The translations under genes and the position numbers were made by a program. Shown in pieces: positions 9,143 through 16,715 of a DNA stretch of 64,000 nt. The stretch's first letter is position 1. Each line of letters starts with the position of its first letter. Origin of the DNA: Anatilimnocola floriformis. Its GTDB lineage: Bacteria > Planctomycetota > Planctomycetia > Pirellulales > Pirellulaceae. A model generated the notes under the pieces. The model had not been told where the DNA came from, did not search any database, and saw only the letters and a list, made by a program, of their open reading frames with translations. The stretch spans positions 4,402,001 through 4,466,000 of the forward strand of contig NZ_JAMLFW010000001.1 of NCBI RefSeq assembly GCF_024256385.1, written 5' to 3'.

Positions 9143-10645
9143 CTACTCTTTGTCCTTCTTGATCTGCGGCGTACCGGGCGTCACGACATCGTTGCCGTAT
9201 TTGGCATCGGCGATGATCGCCGTTTGGCCGGCGACGGCGAATTCAATTGGCGAGGCGTCGGTCTTGGCCGGCACGTGGGCCACTTCTTCGAACCGAGCCT
9301 TCGATTCGATGAGGTCGATCACCTTGCGTTCGATGATCTGATTTCGCAGCGTGTCCATCGAGCCTTGCTTGTCGAGACGAGCACGGACGCGGCGAACCGA
9401 TTCGTCGTTCTGCTCGGCGATGAGAGCGATTTCGTCTTCGAAATCCTTTTCCTCAGCATCGATCTTTTGATCTTCGGCAATGCGCTCGAGGATGAAGTGT
9501 TCCTTCAAAGCCCGCGAGGTGTAAGCCAGGATGTTCTGTTGCAGTTCGTTCGCATGGCTGCGAATGGCATCGGGGCTGAAGCCGTGCGATTGCAATTCCA
9601 TCACCGCGCGATCGAGTTCGCGACGGGCTTGGCGACGGAGCATGTCCGGCGGCAGATCCCAGTTGGCCGCAACCGTGAGGAGCGACGTGATTTGCTGACG
9701 AACGCGTTGGCGTTGTTGGTAGCTCAGCTGCTTTTCGAGCTGCTTCTTCACTTCGCTGCGGAGTTCGGCTTCGTCGACGAAACCACCGATGCGATCGAGG
9801 AAACCTTCGGTCAGTTCGGGATATTCGTACTTCTGCACGCCGAGGATCTTGATCGACAGATCAACTTCCTTGCCGCGGAGTTCGTCGTTATCGGCTTCGG
9901 CCGAGATCGGCAACTTGGCTTCGACCACATCGTTGACATTCTTGCCGACGACCAGGCCTTCGAAACCTTCCAGCTTGGCGTCTTTGAACGTCAAGGTCGG
10001 GCGAACGGCAACTTCCGATTCGGTGGTCTGCGCGATCTGCTTGCCGTCGTGGGTGAAGGTGAGTTCCACCTTCAGTAAGTCGCCGGCTTGGACAGCGTCG
10101 GTGCTGTCGACAACCTTGGCGTAGCGAGCAAGCAGCTTCTTCAGATAGTCGTCGACTTCGGCTTCGCTGTACGTGTGGACGGGCCGTTCGAGCTTCATTC
10201 CTTCCCAGGCGGGCAGGTCGAACTCAGGGCGAACTTCGATCTTGAATTCGTAGCGGAGCGGGCCTTCGTCCGGCAGGACGATGCTGTTGTAATCGAAGTC
10301 CGGTTCGCTGATCGCCGAAAACTTTTGGTCGTCGCTGATCTGGGTCATGCTTTCCATGACCAGCTTACCCTTCACTTGATCCGAAACCTGCTCCTTAAAG
10401 CGGCTTTCGACCAGCTTGCGTGGGGCGCGGCCAGCGCGGAATCCAGGGAGCTCGGCCTTCGGCACGAGTTCATCGAAGGCGTCTTTGTAGTAGCGATTGA
10501 TGTCTTCGCGGCTGACGGCAACGGTCACGTGGCGCTGGCAAGCGCTGGGCTTGTCGACCTTCACGTCGAGCGCCATCTTGACCTTTTCTTCGGCTGCTTC
10601 AGCGCCTTCCGTGCCAGTCTGTTCTTCCAAATCTTGAGCAGTCAT
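9143..10645 (-). CDS. tig: Trigger factor, ribosome-associated chaperone
   Basis: A 500-aa protein with trigger factor organisation: an N-terminal ribosome-binding domain containing the GFRAGRAPRKLVE signature (family consensus GFRxGKxP), a central peptidyl-prolyl isomerase-type domain (about residues 185-265, starting at the AGDLLKVEL strand), and a long helical C-terminal domain with chaperone arms. It is slightly longer than E. coli trigger factor (432 aa) owing to an acidic N-terminal extension (DLEEQTGTEGAEAAEEK) and a longer tail. It binds nascent chains at the ribosome exit. The usual neighbour clpP is not present downstream, where a strong terminator follows. Confidence 0.95.
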   Translation of the reverse strand: MTAQDLEEQTGTEGAEAAEEKVKMALDVKVDKPSACQRHVTVAVSREDINRYYKDAFDELVPKAELPGFRAGRAPRKLVESRFKEQVSDQVKGKLVMESMTQISDDQKFSAISEPDFDYNSIVLPDEGPLRYEFKIEVRPEFDLPAWEGMKLERPVHTYSEAEVDDYLKKLLARYAKVVDSTDAVQAGDLLKVELTFTHDGKQIAQTTESEVAVRPTLTFKDAKLEGFEGLVVGKNVNDVVEAKLPISAEADNDELRGKEVDLSIKILGVQKYEYPELTEGFLDRIGGFVDEAELRSEVKKQLEKQLSYQQRQRVRQQITSLLTVAANWDLPPDMLRRQARRELDRAVMELQSHGFSPDAIRSHANELQQNILAYTSRALKEHFILERIAEDQKIDAEEKDFEDEIALIAEQNDESVRRVRARLDKQGSMDTLRNQIIERKVIDLIESKARFEEVAHVPAKTDASPIEFAVAGQTAIIADAKYGNDVVTPGTPQIKKDKE

Positions 10646-10881
10646 CGTAGTTCACCCAGCGGCAGGCCAGAGTTTGCCCGGAGTTTTGACTCAAGGGCAA
10701 TGCGAACCAGCCGCGGTAAGGAGGAGGAAAAAACCTTCGGTAAGTTTACCCGATTCAGTTCTGCAATTCGCGGTCCATCAACGACAAACCCGAAGTACAG
10801 CGGGCGCGGCACTTCGGGCCTGAAAAACCTTCGTTGCGGATGATGCGGCAAAACGAGCCATCCCCGGAAGGGGACAGCAAG

Positions 10882-10899
10882 TTTTGGCCGCAGCCAAAA
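10882..10899. terminator. Hairpin after tRNA-Gly
   Basis: A perfect 7-bp stem TTTTGGC / GCCAAAA with a four-base loop directly 3' of the tRNA gene on the minus strand. There is no separate T-run, so a role in 3' end formation or termination is tentative. Confidence 0.45.
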
Positions 10900-10900
10900 G

Positions 10901-10973
10901 AGCGGGTGATCGGACTCGAACCGACGACAGCCACCTTGGCAAGGTGGCGCTCTACCAACTGAGCTACACCCGC
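10901..10973 (-). tRNA. tRNA-Gly (anticodon GCC)
   Basis: Read on the minus strand, a 73-nt cloverleaf is complete: acceptor stem GCGGGTG / CACCCGC with discriminator T, D stem GCTC / GAGC, anticodon stem CCACC / GGTGG with loop TTGCCAA, and a TTCGAGT T-loop. The anticodon GCC reads glycine GGC and GGT codons. CCA is not encoded. It sits between tig and the tatA-like genes. Confidence 0.95.
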
Positions 10974-11168
10974 TTGTTAGTAAGCTGCTTATTTTGCAGA
11001 TGGCCGAGCCTTTGTAAAGACCCGGTCGAAATTCGATTCGCCACGGTTGGCGAGAGCAGCTTACGGAACAGCGAAATTATACTTCCTAGTTTTCGGCTGG
11101 GAGCGCCGAGAACAACAACTTTTTCCATTTTTTCGAACGAATGTCTCTGAGCTGATTCCAGGCGACCT

Positions 11169-11465
11169 CTAAGCCGCGTCTTGATTGGCAGCGCTCGGCG
11201 GGGCCGGCGGCGGCTCAAACTTCGGCGCGCTGACGTCGTCGTAGTCGTCATAGTCGCTGTACGACTTCTTCGGCGGCGAGGGACGCGACGGGGCTTCGTT
11301 CATGACATCGTGCAGGTTGACTGTCGATTGCAGGTCCGACAGGCCGCGGCGAAATTCACGGTAAGTTTTGCCGAACTTACGGGCGACATCGGGCAAGTTC
11401 TTGCCAAACAGCAAGATGGCCACAATGCCGAGAATCAGCAGCTCGGAGGTTCCAAGTCCAAACAT
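11169..11465 (-). CDS. TatA/E-like twin-arginine translocase subunit, copy 1
   Basis: A 98-aa protein with an N-terminal membrane helix (MFGLGTSELLILGIVAILLFG), the FG hinge, and the following amphipathic helix (LPDVARKFGKTYREFRRGL) typical of TatA/MttA/Hcf106 proteins. The C-terminal half is acidic then proline-rich (SYSDYDDYDD, PPPAPPS). TatA forms the pore-like component that moves folded proteins with TatC. The start at 11465 is used because MFG is the canonical N-terminus and GGAAG lies upstream; an in-frame ATG at 11519 would put 18 polar residues before the helix. Two more tatA-like genes precede it on the same strand; tatC is not in the window. Confidence 0.88.
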   Translation of the reverse strand: MFGLGTSELLILGIVAILLFGKNLPDVARKFGKTYREFRRGLSDLQSTVNLHDVMNEAPSRPSPPKKSYSDYDDYDDVSAPKFEPPPAPPSAANQDAA

Positions 11466-11534
11466 GGGCGGGCTTCCAGCAAGGCAGGAGTGAGGTGAGG
11501 TTACGAATTTGCAGGCCAAACCAGCTCGCGCCGA

Positions 11535-11738
11535 CTACGACGCGTCTTTCGGCTTGCTTTCGGCCGGCGTTGGCTCATCGTCCGGAGTGTTCAAGCCATG
11601 CTTGAAGTCCTTGATTCCCTTACCCAGCGAGAACATCACCGTCGGCAGGCGATGGCCGAACAGAATGAGAATGACCACGCACAGAATAATCAGTTCGGTC
11701 TGACCAATGCCAAACACGGCAAGCAGCGAAGGAGCCAT
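11535..11738 (-). CDS. TatA-like protein, copy 2
   Basis: A 67-aa protein with a membrane helix (GIGQTELIILCVVILILFG), an FG hinge and an amphipathic helix (LPTVMFSLGKGIKDFKHGL), then a short polar tail rich in P, D, E and K. This is the normal size of a minimal TatA. It lies 69 bp upstream of copy 1 and 140 bp downstream of copy 3 on the same strand, so the three may be co-transcribed. A GAGAG sequence precedes the ATG. Whether it works as TatA, TatE or TatB cannot be told from sequence. Confidence 0.88.
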   Translation of the reverse strand: MAPSLLAVFGIGQTELIILCVVILILFGHRLPTVMFSLGKGIKDFKHGLNTPDDEPTPAESKPKDAS

Positions 11739-11878
11739 GAGTCACTCTCAACAAACAGGCAAGGTGGGGACGAGCAAGATGGGGACGAGGGAGCCTTTGA
11801 GTATAGTCGGCGAACTACAAAGCAGTAGGCCGGAACGAGGGCAAACTCGGCCCGGTTCCGGCCAATTGGCAACTCCGC

Positions 11879-12031
11879 CTAGGCTTCCGCATCGGTGTTG
11901 GAGTTGATCCCTTTTTTGAATTCCGCCAGGCCGACTCCCAAAGACTTCATCGTCTGGGGAATACGATTGCCAAACAGAACCAGCACGACGATGCCCACGA
12001 CCAGCAATTCGGTAGTACCAATACCAAACAT
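11879..12031 (-). CDS. TatA-like protein, copy 3 (50 aa)
   Basis: A very short gene that length-filtered gene finding would miss. Translation gives MFGIGTTELLVVGIVVLVLFG, then NRIPQTMKSLGVGLAEFKKG and a short tail ending NTDAEA. The membrane helix, FG hinge and amphipathic helix match copies 1 and 2 position for position, so it is a real TatA-like protein with almost no C-terminal tail. GAGAGGG lies about 8 nt upstream of the ATG. It is the first of three paralogues in a row. Its small size suggests a TatE-like accessory subunit, but that is inference. Confidence 0.82.
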   Translation of the reverse strand: MFGIGTTELLVVGIVVLVLFGNRIPQTMKSLGVGLAEFKKGINSNTDAEA

Positions 12032-12312
12032 CAGAAAGCCCTCTCAAAACGGTGGGAAAGAAAGAACCAGACCAGCGGCGAGAGCATCGGTCGGCCCAGC
12101 AGGGCAACCTTAGAACCAGCCAGTCGGCGGCGCGATGCATTGGGTGCCCGCGCCATGAAGTACTTGAATTCTACGCGAGAGACGCGCCGCGTGTCAAATT
12201 TATCGTCTCCATGACAAAACCTTAAACAAAACGGCCGCCGAACCGGCGATCGGGCGCGATCTTTCCTGAAAATCGGCGGCTGGGCAAGAGGAAATTGATC
12301 GCCGACGTCGAA

Positions 12313-13470
12313 CTAGGGCGTGGTCCACTCGATCGGTTGAACAACAAACTGGTCGTCGGCCACCTTCAGCGGGGCGACAAAGTCCAGATCAGCGTCGATT
12401 TCCTGAATGAGCCCAGGCCTGCTTTCAAGTACTTTGCGTAAGACATTGAGATCGCTCCTCAGCAGATTGCGGCGATCACTGAGGATAATCTTCTCTTTCA
12501 CTTGGCTGACAAACTCCAGCAGCGTGATCCGCTGAGCCTGGTAGCCGGCCAGATTGATCTCGGCCTGAATCTTGGTGTCCTCCACGCTCGCTCGGCGATC
12601 GGCGCTCAAGGCCGGACGCGTGGCCGCCAACAGTGCTTCGCACGCCTTGATCCGGGCCATGGTTCCTGCCAGGTCCACATCAAGCGCGATCTGCTGTTGT
12701 CGCAGCGTGGGGAGCATCTCCGGCGTGAAATCTTTGAATTCGGTGAGCCGCTTGTCCACTTGTGTGAGTTCCTTCTCGTTCTCCACCAGTTGCTTCCGTG
12801 CAGTCGCAATTTCAGCGACCAACTCTTCGCGTTTTTGCAGCAAGCGGAGTTGCAAAGGACGACTAAAGCCGTAATCGAGCAACGTCATCAAGCCCTTTGC
12901 GCAGCGTTCACACTCTTCCTTGGACTTGCAAAGAATTCGAAACTCTTGCAGGAAAACTCCGTTCGAGAGACTAATTCTGCCGCTGAAACCAAATACCTTC
13001 GAGCTGGCTTCTGGGGATTTGAAAAAGGCGACCGTTTCTTTGTCGATCGAACCTTCCGGCGCCTGTGTCAGTAAATACTTTAACTGCGTTGCGTTTTTTT
13101 CATGAGAAGTCCTGCCGTATGTTATTTCTGGCAGCAACAAATAGCCGTCGCTGAAGTTTCCCATGGGCAATTTGGACCGATCGAGATAGCGACTCCATTC
13201 GTTCGACCTGGGGCGTCCCTCGATCTTGGGAATGTCCAGAATAATGGTCACCATGAACGTGCGCTCGCCGAAGATCGGTCGCGAGGCTTCTCTCAGGACT
13301 TCCTTGATCGGCTCGGCACGCAAATTCATTTTCAGAACTCGCGCGGGAGGATTCTCGATCTGCTCCTTCGTCCACTTGGCCTTAGGAATTAGTTCTTTGA
13401 CGGACGGTTGTTGCGCGATGGCCACGCCAGCGAGCAACATCGCAACGAACAACGAGAATGCGTATTTCAT
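12313..13470 (-). CDS. Secreted coiled-coil protein of an ECF sigma operon
   Basis: A 385-aa protein with a clear signal peptide (MKYAFSLFVAMLLAGVAIAQ). The first half is a mixed globular region with a KSKEECERC cysteine pair; the second half (about residues 215-345) is rich in heptad-like helices (REELVAEIATARKQLVENEKEL), so an extended coiled coil is likely. I do not recognise a family. The ATG at 13470 is preferred to an upstream one because AAAGG precedes it and the signal peptide starts there. It lies 10 bp after the anti-sigma gene and is the third gene of the sigma/anti-sigma unit, which suggests an envelope protein controlled by, or sensing for, that sigma factor. Confidence 0.72.
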   Translation of the reverse strand: MKYAFSLFVAMLLAGVAIAQQPSVKELIPKAKWTKEQIENPPARVLKMNLRAEPIKEVLREASRPIFGERTFMVTIILDIPKIEGRPRSNEWSRYLDRSKLPMGNFSDGYLLLPEITYGRTSHEKNATQLKYLLTQAPEGSIDKETVAFFKSPEASSKVFGFSGRISLSNGVFLQEFRILCKSKEECERCAKGLMTLLDYGFSRPLQLRLLQKREELVAEIATARKQLVENEKELTQVDKRLTEFKDFTPEMLPTLRQQQIALDVDLAGTMARIKACEALLAATRPALSADRRASVEDTKIQAEINLAGYQAQRITLLEFVSQVKEKIILSDRRNLLRSDLNVLRKVLESRPGLIQEIDADLDFVAPLKVADDQFVVQPIEWTTP

Positions 13471-13480
13471 GATCAACCTT

Positions 13481-13960
13481 TCAGTTTCCGTAAGTTCGTG
13501 AGAGGTACTGCCCCAGTTGTTCGCCCCGTTCTTGCATGCCGGGCTCTTGGACGAGGAGTTCGCTGGCCGCTCGCAGACGAGCGATTTGCGTTTCGCGTTG
13601 CAACCAGTCGTGGATGGCTGCGTCACTATCTAATTCGCTCATTGCCGGAGCGAGCACAACGGCCGGATCGCGCCGAGTCGTCAGCTGCCAAGCCAGCGTT
13701 AGCACCACAGCCGCGACAACCGCAGCGCGAGCCAGGACACTCACTCGACCCATCAACACCGAACGTCGAACCGCCTTCACCGGCTGCGGCAGGTGCCACT
13801 GCGATTGCACTTGGAGCAAGCTCGAACGAAGCGAGGCGCACTCTTGTTGGCAATGTGCGCAGGTCGCGACATGCTCGGCCGCTTCTTGGCGATCATCGCC
13901 GGTCAATTCGTCGTCGGCGTAGGCCACCAGCCAGTCGCCGCCGCAAGTTAGTTCACTCAT
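13481..13960 (-). CDS. Zinc-finger anti-sigma factor
   Basis: A 159-aa protein with an N-terminal zf-HC2/ZAS-type motif (H-x3-C-x2-C: HVATCAHCQQEC at about residues 30-41), one membrane segment (AAVVAAVVLTLAWQL, about residues 80-95) and a periplasmic C-terminal part of about 60 residues. This is the standard design of a membrane-bound ECF anti-sigma factor. Its ATG overlaps the end of the upstream sigma gene by 8 bp, so the two are translationally coupled. The start at 13960 is used instead of 13969. It should bind the sigma factor at 13953-14543 and release it in response to an envelope signal; the signal is not known. Confidence 0.85.
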   Translation of the reverse strand: MSELTCGGDWLVAYADDELTGDDRQEAAEHVATCAHCQQECASLRSSLLQVQSQWHLPQPVKAVRRSVLMGRVSVLARAAVVAAVVLTLAWQLTTRRDPAVVLAPAMSELDSDAAIHDWLQRETQIARLRAASELLVQEPGMQERGEQLGQYLSRTYGN

Positions 13961-14543
13961 GATTCGCACCTGGATTCCACTCCGCCAATTCCCGGGCCAA
14001 TTGACGCCGTGCGCGAGCCAGATGACTTCGCACGGCGGCCTCGTTCAAGTTCAGCATCTCACCAATCTCGGCCGAATTGAAATCTGCGAAGTAGCGGAGC
14101 ACGATCGTCTCTCGCTCGATTGGCCGCAGTCGTTCCAAGGCAGCTTCCACATTGTTTCCCAGTTCGCGCTGTTCGACGGCTGCCGTTGTCGGCGGCGCCG
14201 ACGAGCCTTGCGCCCAATCCCATAGCCGTTCGAAAATCCGCCGTCCTCGTTGTTGCTGGCGATGCTCCAGGCGACAGCGGTTGGCCGTCACGCGCATCAA
14301 CCACCGTCGCAAATCATTCGGAGCCAATCCAGCCGGTCGCTTCTCACGGGCCACGATGTAAACATCTTGCAGCACGTCATCGGCCCGCACGCCGCAGATG
14401 CCCAGAGCGCGCACCAGCTTGCCCAGTTCCGCTGAGCACTGCTGCCACGAATTGTCGAGAGCATCTCCCTCCACGAGCGCAGCATCCTCCAGCACAGGCC
14501 CGGCGGCCAATGGCCAATCCAGTTTGATACTGTCGCCGCTCAT
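13953..14543 (-). CDS. ECF-type RNA polymerase sigma factor
   Basis: A 196-aa sigma-70 family protein with sigma region 2 (VRADDVLQDVYIVAREK and RRWLMRVTANRCRLEHRQ) and region 4 (LRPIERETIVLRYFADFNSAEIGEMLNLNEAAVRSHLARARRQL). There is no region 1 or 3, as expected of ECF sigma factors. The start at 14543 removes a non-protein-like extension. It is the first gene of a three-gene unit with the zinc-finger anti-sigma factor and a secreted coiled-coil protein. It directs RNA polymerase to stress or envelope promoters; the target genes are unknown. Confidence 0.9.
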   Translation of the reverse strand: MSGDSIKLDWPLAAGPVLEDAALVEGDALDNSWQQCSAELGKLVRALGICGVRADDVLQDVYIVAREKRPAGLAPNDLRRWLMRVTANRCRLEHRQQQRGRRIFERLWDWAQGSSAPPTTAAVEQRELGNNVEAALERLRPIERETIVLRYFADFNSAEIGEMLNLNEAAVRSHLARARRQLARELAEWNPGANHE

Positions 14544-14589
14544 GGTTGTCTCTTCCAATGCGCAGCATAGGCCAGGTGTGGCAAGAATT

Positions 14590-14621
14590 CTTGGAGAAAA
14601 CCGAGTTATTCGGTTTCCAAG
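14590..14621 (-). terminator. Hairpin at the end of arsR
   Basis: An inverted repeat (CTTGG...AAAACCGA / TCGGTTT-CCAAG) that includes the stop codon of the arsR-like gene. There is no strong T-run, so termination is possible but uncertain. It also overlaps the palindrome CAAGAATTCTTG that lies upstream of the ECF sigma gene. Confidence 0.4.
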
Positions 14622-14941
14622 AACTGCTGTAGGCGGACCAGCGCCTGATCCCACTGCTCGGAGATCTCATCCAAATAGCCACGGACTTCCGTGAGGCGTT
14701 TGGAATTCAACTCCCAGACCCGTTCGCGGCCAGCACGCTCGCTGTGGACAATGCCGGACTGTTCGAGCAACTGCAAATGCTTGGTGACCGCCTGCCGAGT
14801 GAGGGACGTGGTTTGTTGCAGCGCGAGCGTCGGCAGAGGGCCAGAACGGCCGAGCCGCGTGACGAAGGCCAAGCGAACGGGATCGCCGAGCGCCGCGAAG
14901 ATCGGCGCTGCTCTTTTGCTTTGAGCGATGGTCAGGCTCAT
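14606..14941 (-). CDS. ArsR-family winged-helix repressor
   Basis: A 111-aa HTH protein of the ArsR/SmtB fold: FAALGDPVRLAFVTRLGRSGPLPTLAL opens the winged helix, and TSLTRQAVTKHLQLLEQSGIV is the recognition helix region, followed by the wing (SERAGRERVWELN). The metal-binding ELCVC motif of metal-sensing ArsR proteins is absent, so it probably responds to something else. Its ATG overlaps the stop of the AHSA1-like gene by 4 bp (ATGA). This type of ArsR-AHSA1 pair is common. It is expected to repress its own operon, and a matching pair of palindromes lies upstream of the AHSA1 gene. Confidence 0.9.
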   Translation of the reverse strand: MSLTIAQSKRAAPIFAALGDPVRLAFVTRLGRSGPLPTLALQQTTSLTRQAVTKHLQLLEQSGIVHSERAGRERVWELNSKRLTEVRGYLDEISEQWDQALVRLQQFLETE

Positions 14942-15459
14942 TGGAAATCGCCCGGCGTGGCGGTCTGGGCCAGGTATTTTTCGACCAGTCGCGATTGGTG
15001 ACTCCAGCCGCCATCGTTCGCGCGAAAGGCGGCAGCGCGCCGCTCAATCGGAATCTGATCGAAACCCGATTCAGTGATGGTCAGCAGCGTGCCACCTTCG
15101 GCATCGGCTAACTCGAAAGCAACCAGCGTCATCGGTTCTTGCGAGTAATCGTGGTTGGGATCAATCGCAAAGGGATGCCAACGAAAGGCGAAGCGTGTTT
15201 GCGGTTCGATGCAATCGACAAAGATCACAAACGGCTTGCCGGTGTACGGCTCCTGCATCTTGGCCACTTCAGGATCGACCTGGGTTGGCGTGATTTGGCC
15301 GCGGAGTTGCTCGCCGGCGACAAAAGGGCCGTCAAACTTCACGCCGAACCATTTGCCGAAGTTGGTCGAGTCGCTGATGGCCTGCCAGACGCGGTCGCGT
15401 GAGGCTTTGAGGACGGTCTTCTTTTCGATCTTGTCGGTGTTGGATTCTTGAGAGCCCAT
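14938..15459 (-). CDS. AHSA1/SRPBCC-domain protein
   Basis: A 173-aa protein of the START/Bet v1-like (SRPBCC, AHSA1 subfamily) fold. Seen: IEKKTVLKASRDRVWQAISDSTNFGKWFG at the N-terminus, a TRFAFRWHP strand in the middle, and LLTITESGFDQIP followed by the long C-terminal helix (GGWSHQSRLVEKYL). These are typical of the family, which binds hydrophobic ligands in a central cavity. The ATG at 15459 has AGGAG 8 nt upstream, which decides the start. It is the first gene of the operon with the ArsR repressor. The ligand is unknown. Confidence 0.88.
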   Translation of the reverse strand: MGSQESNTDKIEKKTVLKASRDRVWQAISDSTNFGKWFGVKFDGPFVAGEQLRGQITPTQVDPEVAKMQEPYTGKPFVIFVDCIEPQTRFAFRWHPFAIDPNHDYSQEPMTLVAFELADAEGGTLLTITESGFDQIPIERRAAAFRANDGGWSHQSRLVEKYLAQTATPGDFQ

Positions 15460-15476
15460 GCTGTCCACTCCTGAGA

Positions 15477-15494
15477 AGCAATCAATTAGTTGCT
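15477..15494. promoter_or_regulatory. Putative operator 1 of the AHSA1-arsR operon
   Basis: The palindrome AGCAA-N8-TTGCT lies 18-35 nt upstream of the AHSA1 start codon, just before its ribosome binding site. It matches a second site at 15523. ArsR-family dimers bind such imperfect palindromes; the link to this repressor is inference. Confidence 0.45.
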
Positions 15495-15522
15495 CGTCAG
15501 GATAACGCGGTGGGTGGTGAGA

Positions 15523-15540
15523 AGCAACCGGCTTGTTGCT
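15523..15540. promoter_or_regulatory. Putative operator 2 of the AHSA1-arsR operon
   Basis: A second AGCAA-N8-TTGCT palindrome, here extended to an 8-bp perfect stem (GAAGCAAC / GTTGCTTC). Its centre is 46 bp from operator 1. The same half-site and the same 8-bp spacer in both copies argue for a dimer-binding site rather than a terminator. Confidence 0.45.
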
Positions 15541-15767
15541 TCTGAATGTGATCGCTGATCCTTGCCGCAGGAGCGGAGATTTTTTCAGTTGACAACCCGC
15601 CACGGCATGGTAATGGTCGATTAAATGGACCTGCGAAAAACGGTTAAATTGCTTCGCCCGGGCTCGTCAAGTTTGGTAGGGTGTCGTGACATGAACCCCC
15701 AATTCCTCACCGGCCAAACGTTCCTAGTCCACGAGCTGCCGCAGCTGCCAGAGAGCGGGAGTAGACG
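15541..15767. other. Rest of the divergent intergenic region
   Basis: Between the operators and the next plus-strand gene I see no further gene. A TTGACA at 15589-15594 could be a plus-strand -35 element, but the expected -10 (TAATGG at 15611) is poor. Confidence 0.3.
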
Positions 15768-16073
15768 ATGCGAACCTCTCCGCACGAATTAGCCATCGCA
15801 ATTATTGCTGGGGAATTCGACGATCCAAGCACATGGCCAACTCCTGAGTGGGGGCCTATCAATGCCGAAGACGAGCGTGCTTTTCTTGTGAAGCTCACCG
15901 GCGAGGATTTCGGGACGGACGCAGCGCGCTGGCGCGAGTGGTTCGCCAAGTGCGACGCAGAATTGCTTAGTTTGCTGTATGACCCAGATGGTACGATGGC
16001 AAGGCGCGCGGCAAGGGAGCTGAGCTGGGACGAATTTCTTCTGCGATTGAAAGCGCGCGGGGAGTCGCTTTGA
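15768..16073 (+). CDS. Hypothetical protein, 101 aa
   Basis: A soluble, acidic protein rich in tryptophan and arginine (EFDDPSTWPTPEWGP, DAARWREWFAKCDAELLSLLYD). I do not recognise a family. It has no signal peptide or membrane segment. Its stop codon lies 2 bp before the ATG of the next gene (16076), so the two form a small transcription unit. The reading frame is supported by the tight spacing and protein-like composition only. Confidence 0.55.
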   Translation: MRTSPHELAIAIIAGEFDDPSTWPTPEWGPINAEDERAFLVKLTGEDFGTDAARWREWFAKCDAELLSLLYDPDGTMARRAARELSWDEFLLRLKARGESL

Positions 16074-16075
16074 CC

Positions 16076-16330
16076 ATGAAACGCGAATCTCGCGCATCCC
16101 TGGTCGTCACCATCGTGCTACTCCTGCCGGCGCTGTACGTGGGGAGCTATCTGGCGCTGGTCGAGCCGAACCCCAAAGGGATTCCATATTGGGGACTCAA
16201 CTCTGGCTCGGGCCACTATGGCTATCGTGGGGCTTTGGTCGATCGATTTTTCTGGCCACTGGAGCAAGTTGATCGAATGGTGCGGCCGAAAGCGTGGCCG
16301 AATGAGACAGAGGTTCAGCAGATTTATTAG
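16076..16330 (+). CDS. Hypothetical small membrane protein, 84 aa
   Basis: A short protein with one N-terminal hydrophobic segment after a basic start (MKRESRASLVVTIVLLLPALYVGSYL), then a roughly 55-residue extracytoplasmic part with GYRGALVDRFFWPLEQVDRMVRP. It may be a membrane-anchored or exported protein. ATG at 16076 is preferred to TTG at 16070. It follows the 101-aa gene directly. No family recognised. Confidence 0.55.
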   Translation: MKRESRASLVVTIVLLLPALYVGSYLALVEPNPKGIPYWGLNSGSGHYGYRGALVDRFFWPLEQVDRMVRPKAWPNETEVQQIY

Positions 16331-16644
16331 GCACTTCCCATGCCAATCGAAAACAGGTCCACTTTGTCGACCACCACCCCACGGCATAATCAGTATACAA
16401 AAGATCACTTACCTGGACGCCGGCGGCCGTATCGCTCGGGCGTTGGTTGTCCCTGCGCACAGGTTGAATTCGGGGTGAGTAGTTGACTGTTGTGAAAGTG
16501 TTGTAAAAGGTTGTGGAAAAATGACCCCTAAAATCAACAACCGATTTGATGAGAAGGAGTTACGCTGCTCAAAAAACCTTCACCACTGTTGTAAAGTTGT
16601 GCCTGTGCGGCGGGGGCGGGGGACGAAGAGTCGACCAAGAAATG
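16331..16644. other. Intergenic region with phased GTTGT repeats
   Basis: No gene is recognised. From 16489 there are three near-tandem units GTTGTGAAAGT, GTTGTAAAAG and GTTGTGGAAA at 10-11 bp spacing, and a related GTTGTAAAGTTGTG further right. TTTTCCACA (reverse of the third unit) fits the loose DnaA-box consensus, but a single match is not evidence of an origin. Confidence 0.35.
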
Positions 16645-16682
16645 AAAAAGCGGCGGCTCGTTCCAGAGGAGCAAGCCGCCGC
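16645..16682 (-). terminator. Rho-independent terminator
   Basis: On the minus strand a 9-bp stem GCGGCGGCT / AGCCGCCGC is followed by five T residues. It lies 33 bp past the stop of the 586-aa gene. Confidence 0.85.
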
Positions 16683-16715
16683 GACGATATGGGGGGCGAT
16701 GGTGCGAACGCAAGT

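Noticed and set aside
16511-16519. DnaA-box-like sequence
   Set aside because: One loose match near a terminator with no cluster and no dnaA or dnaN nearby; not enough to propose an origin.
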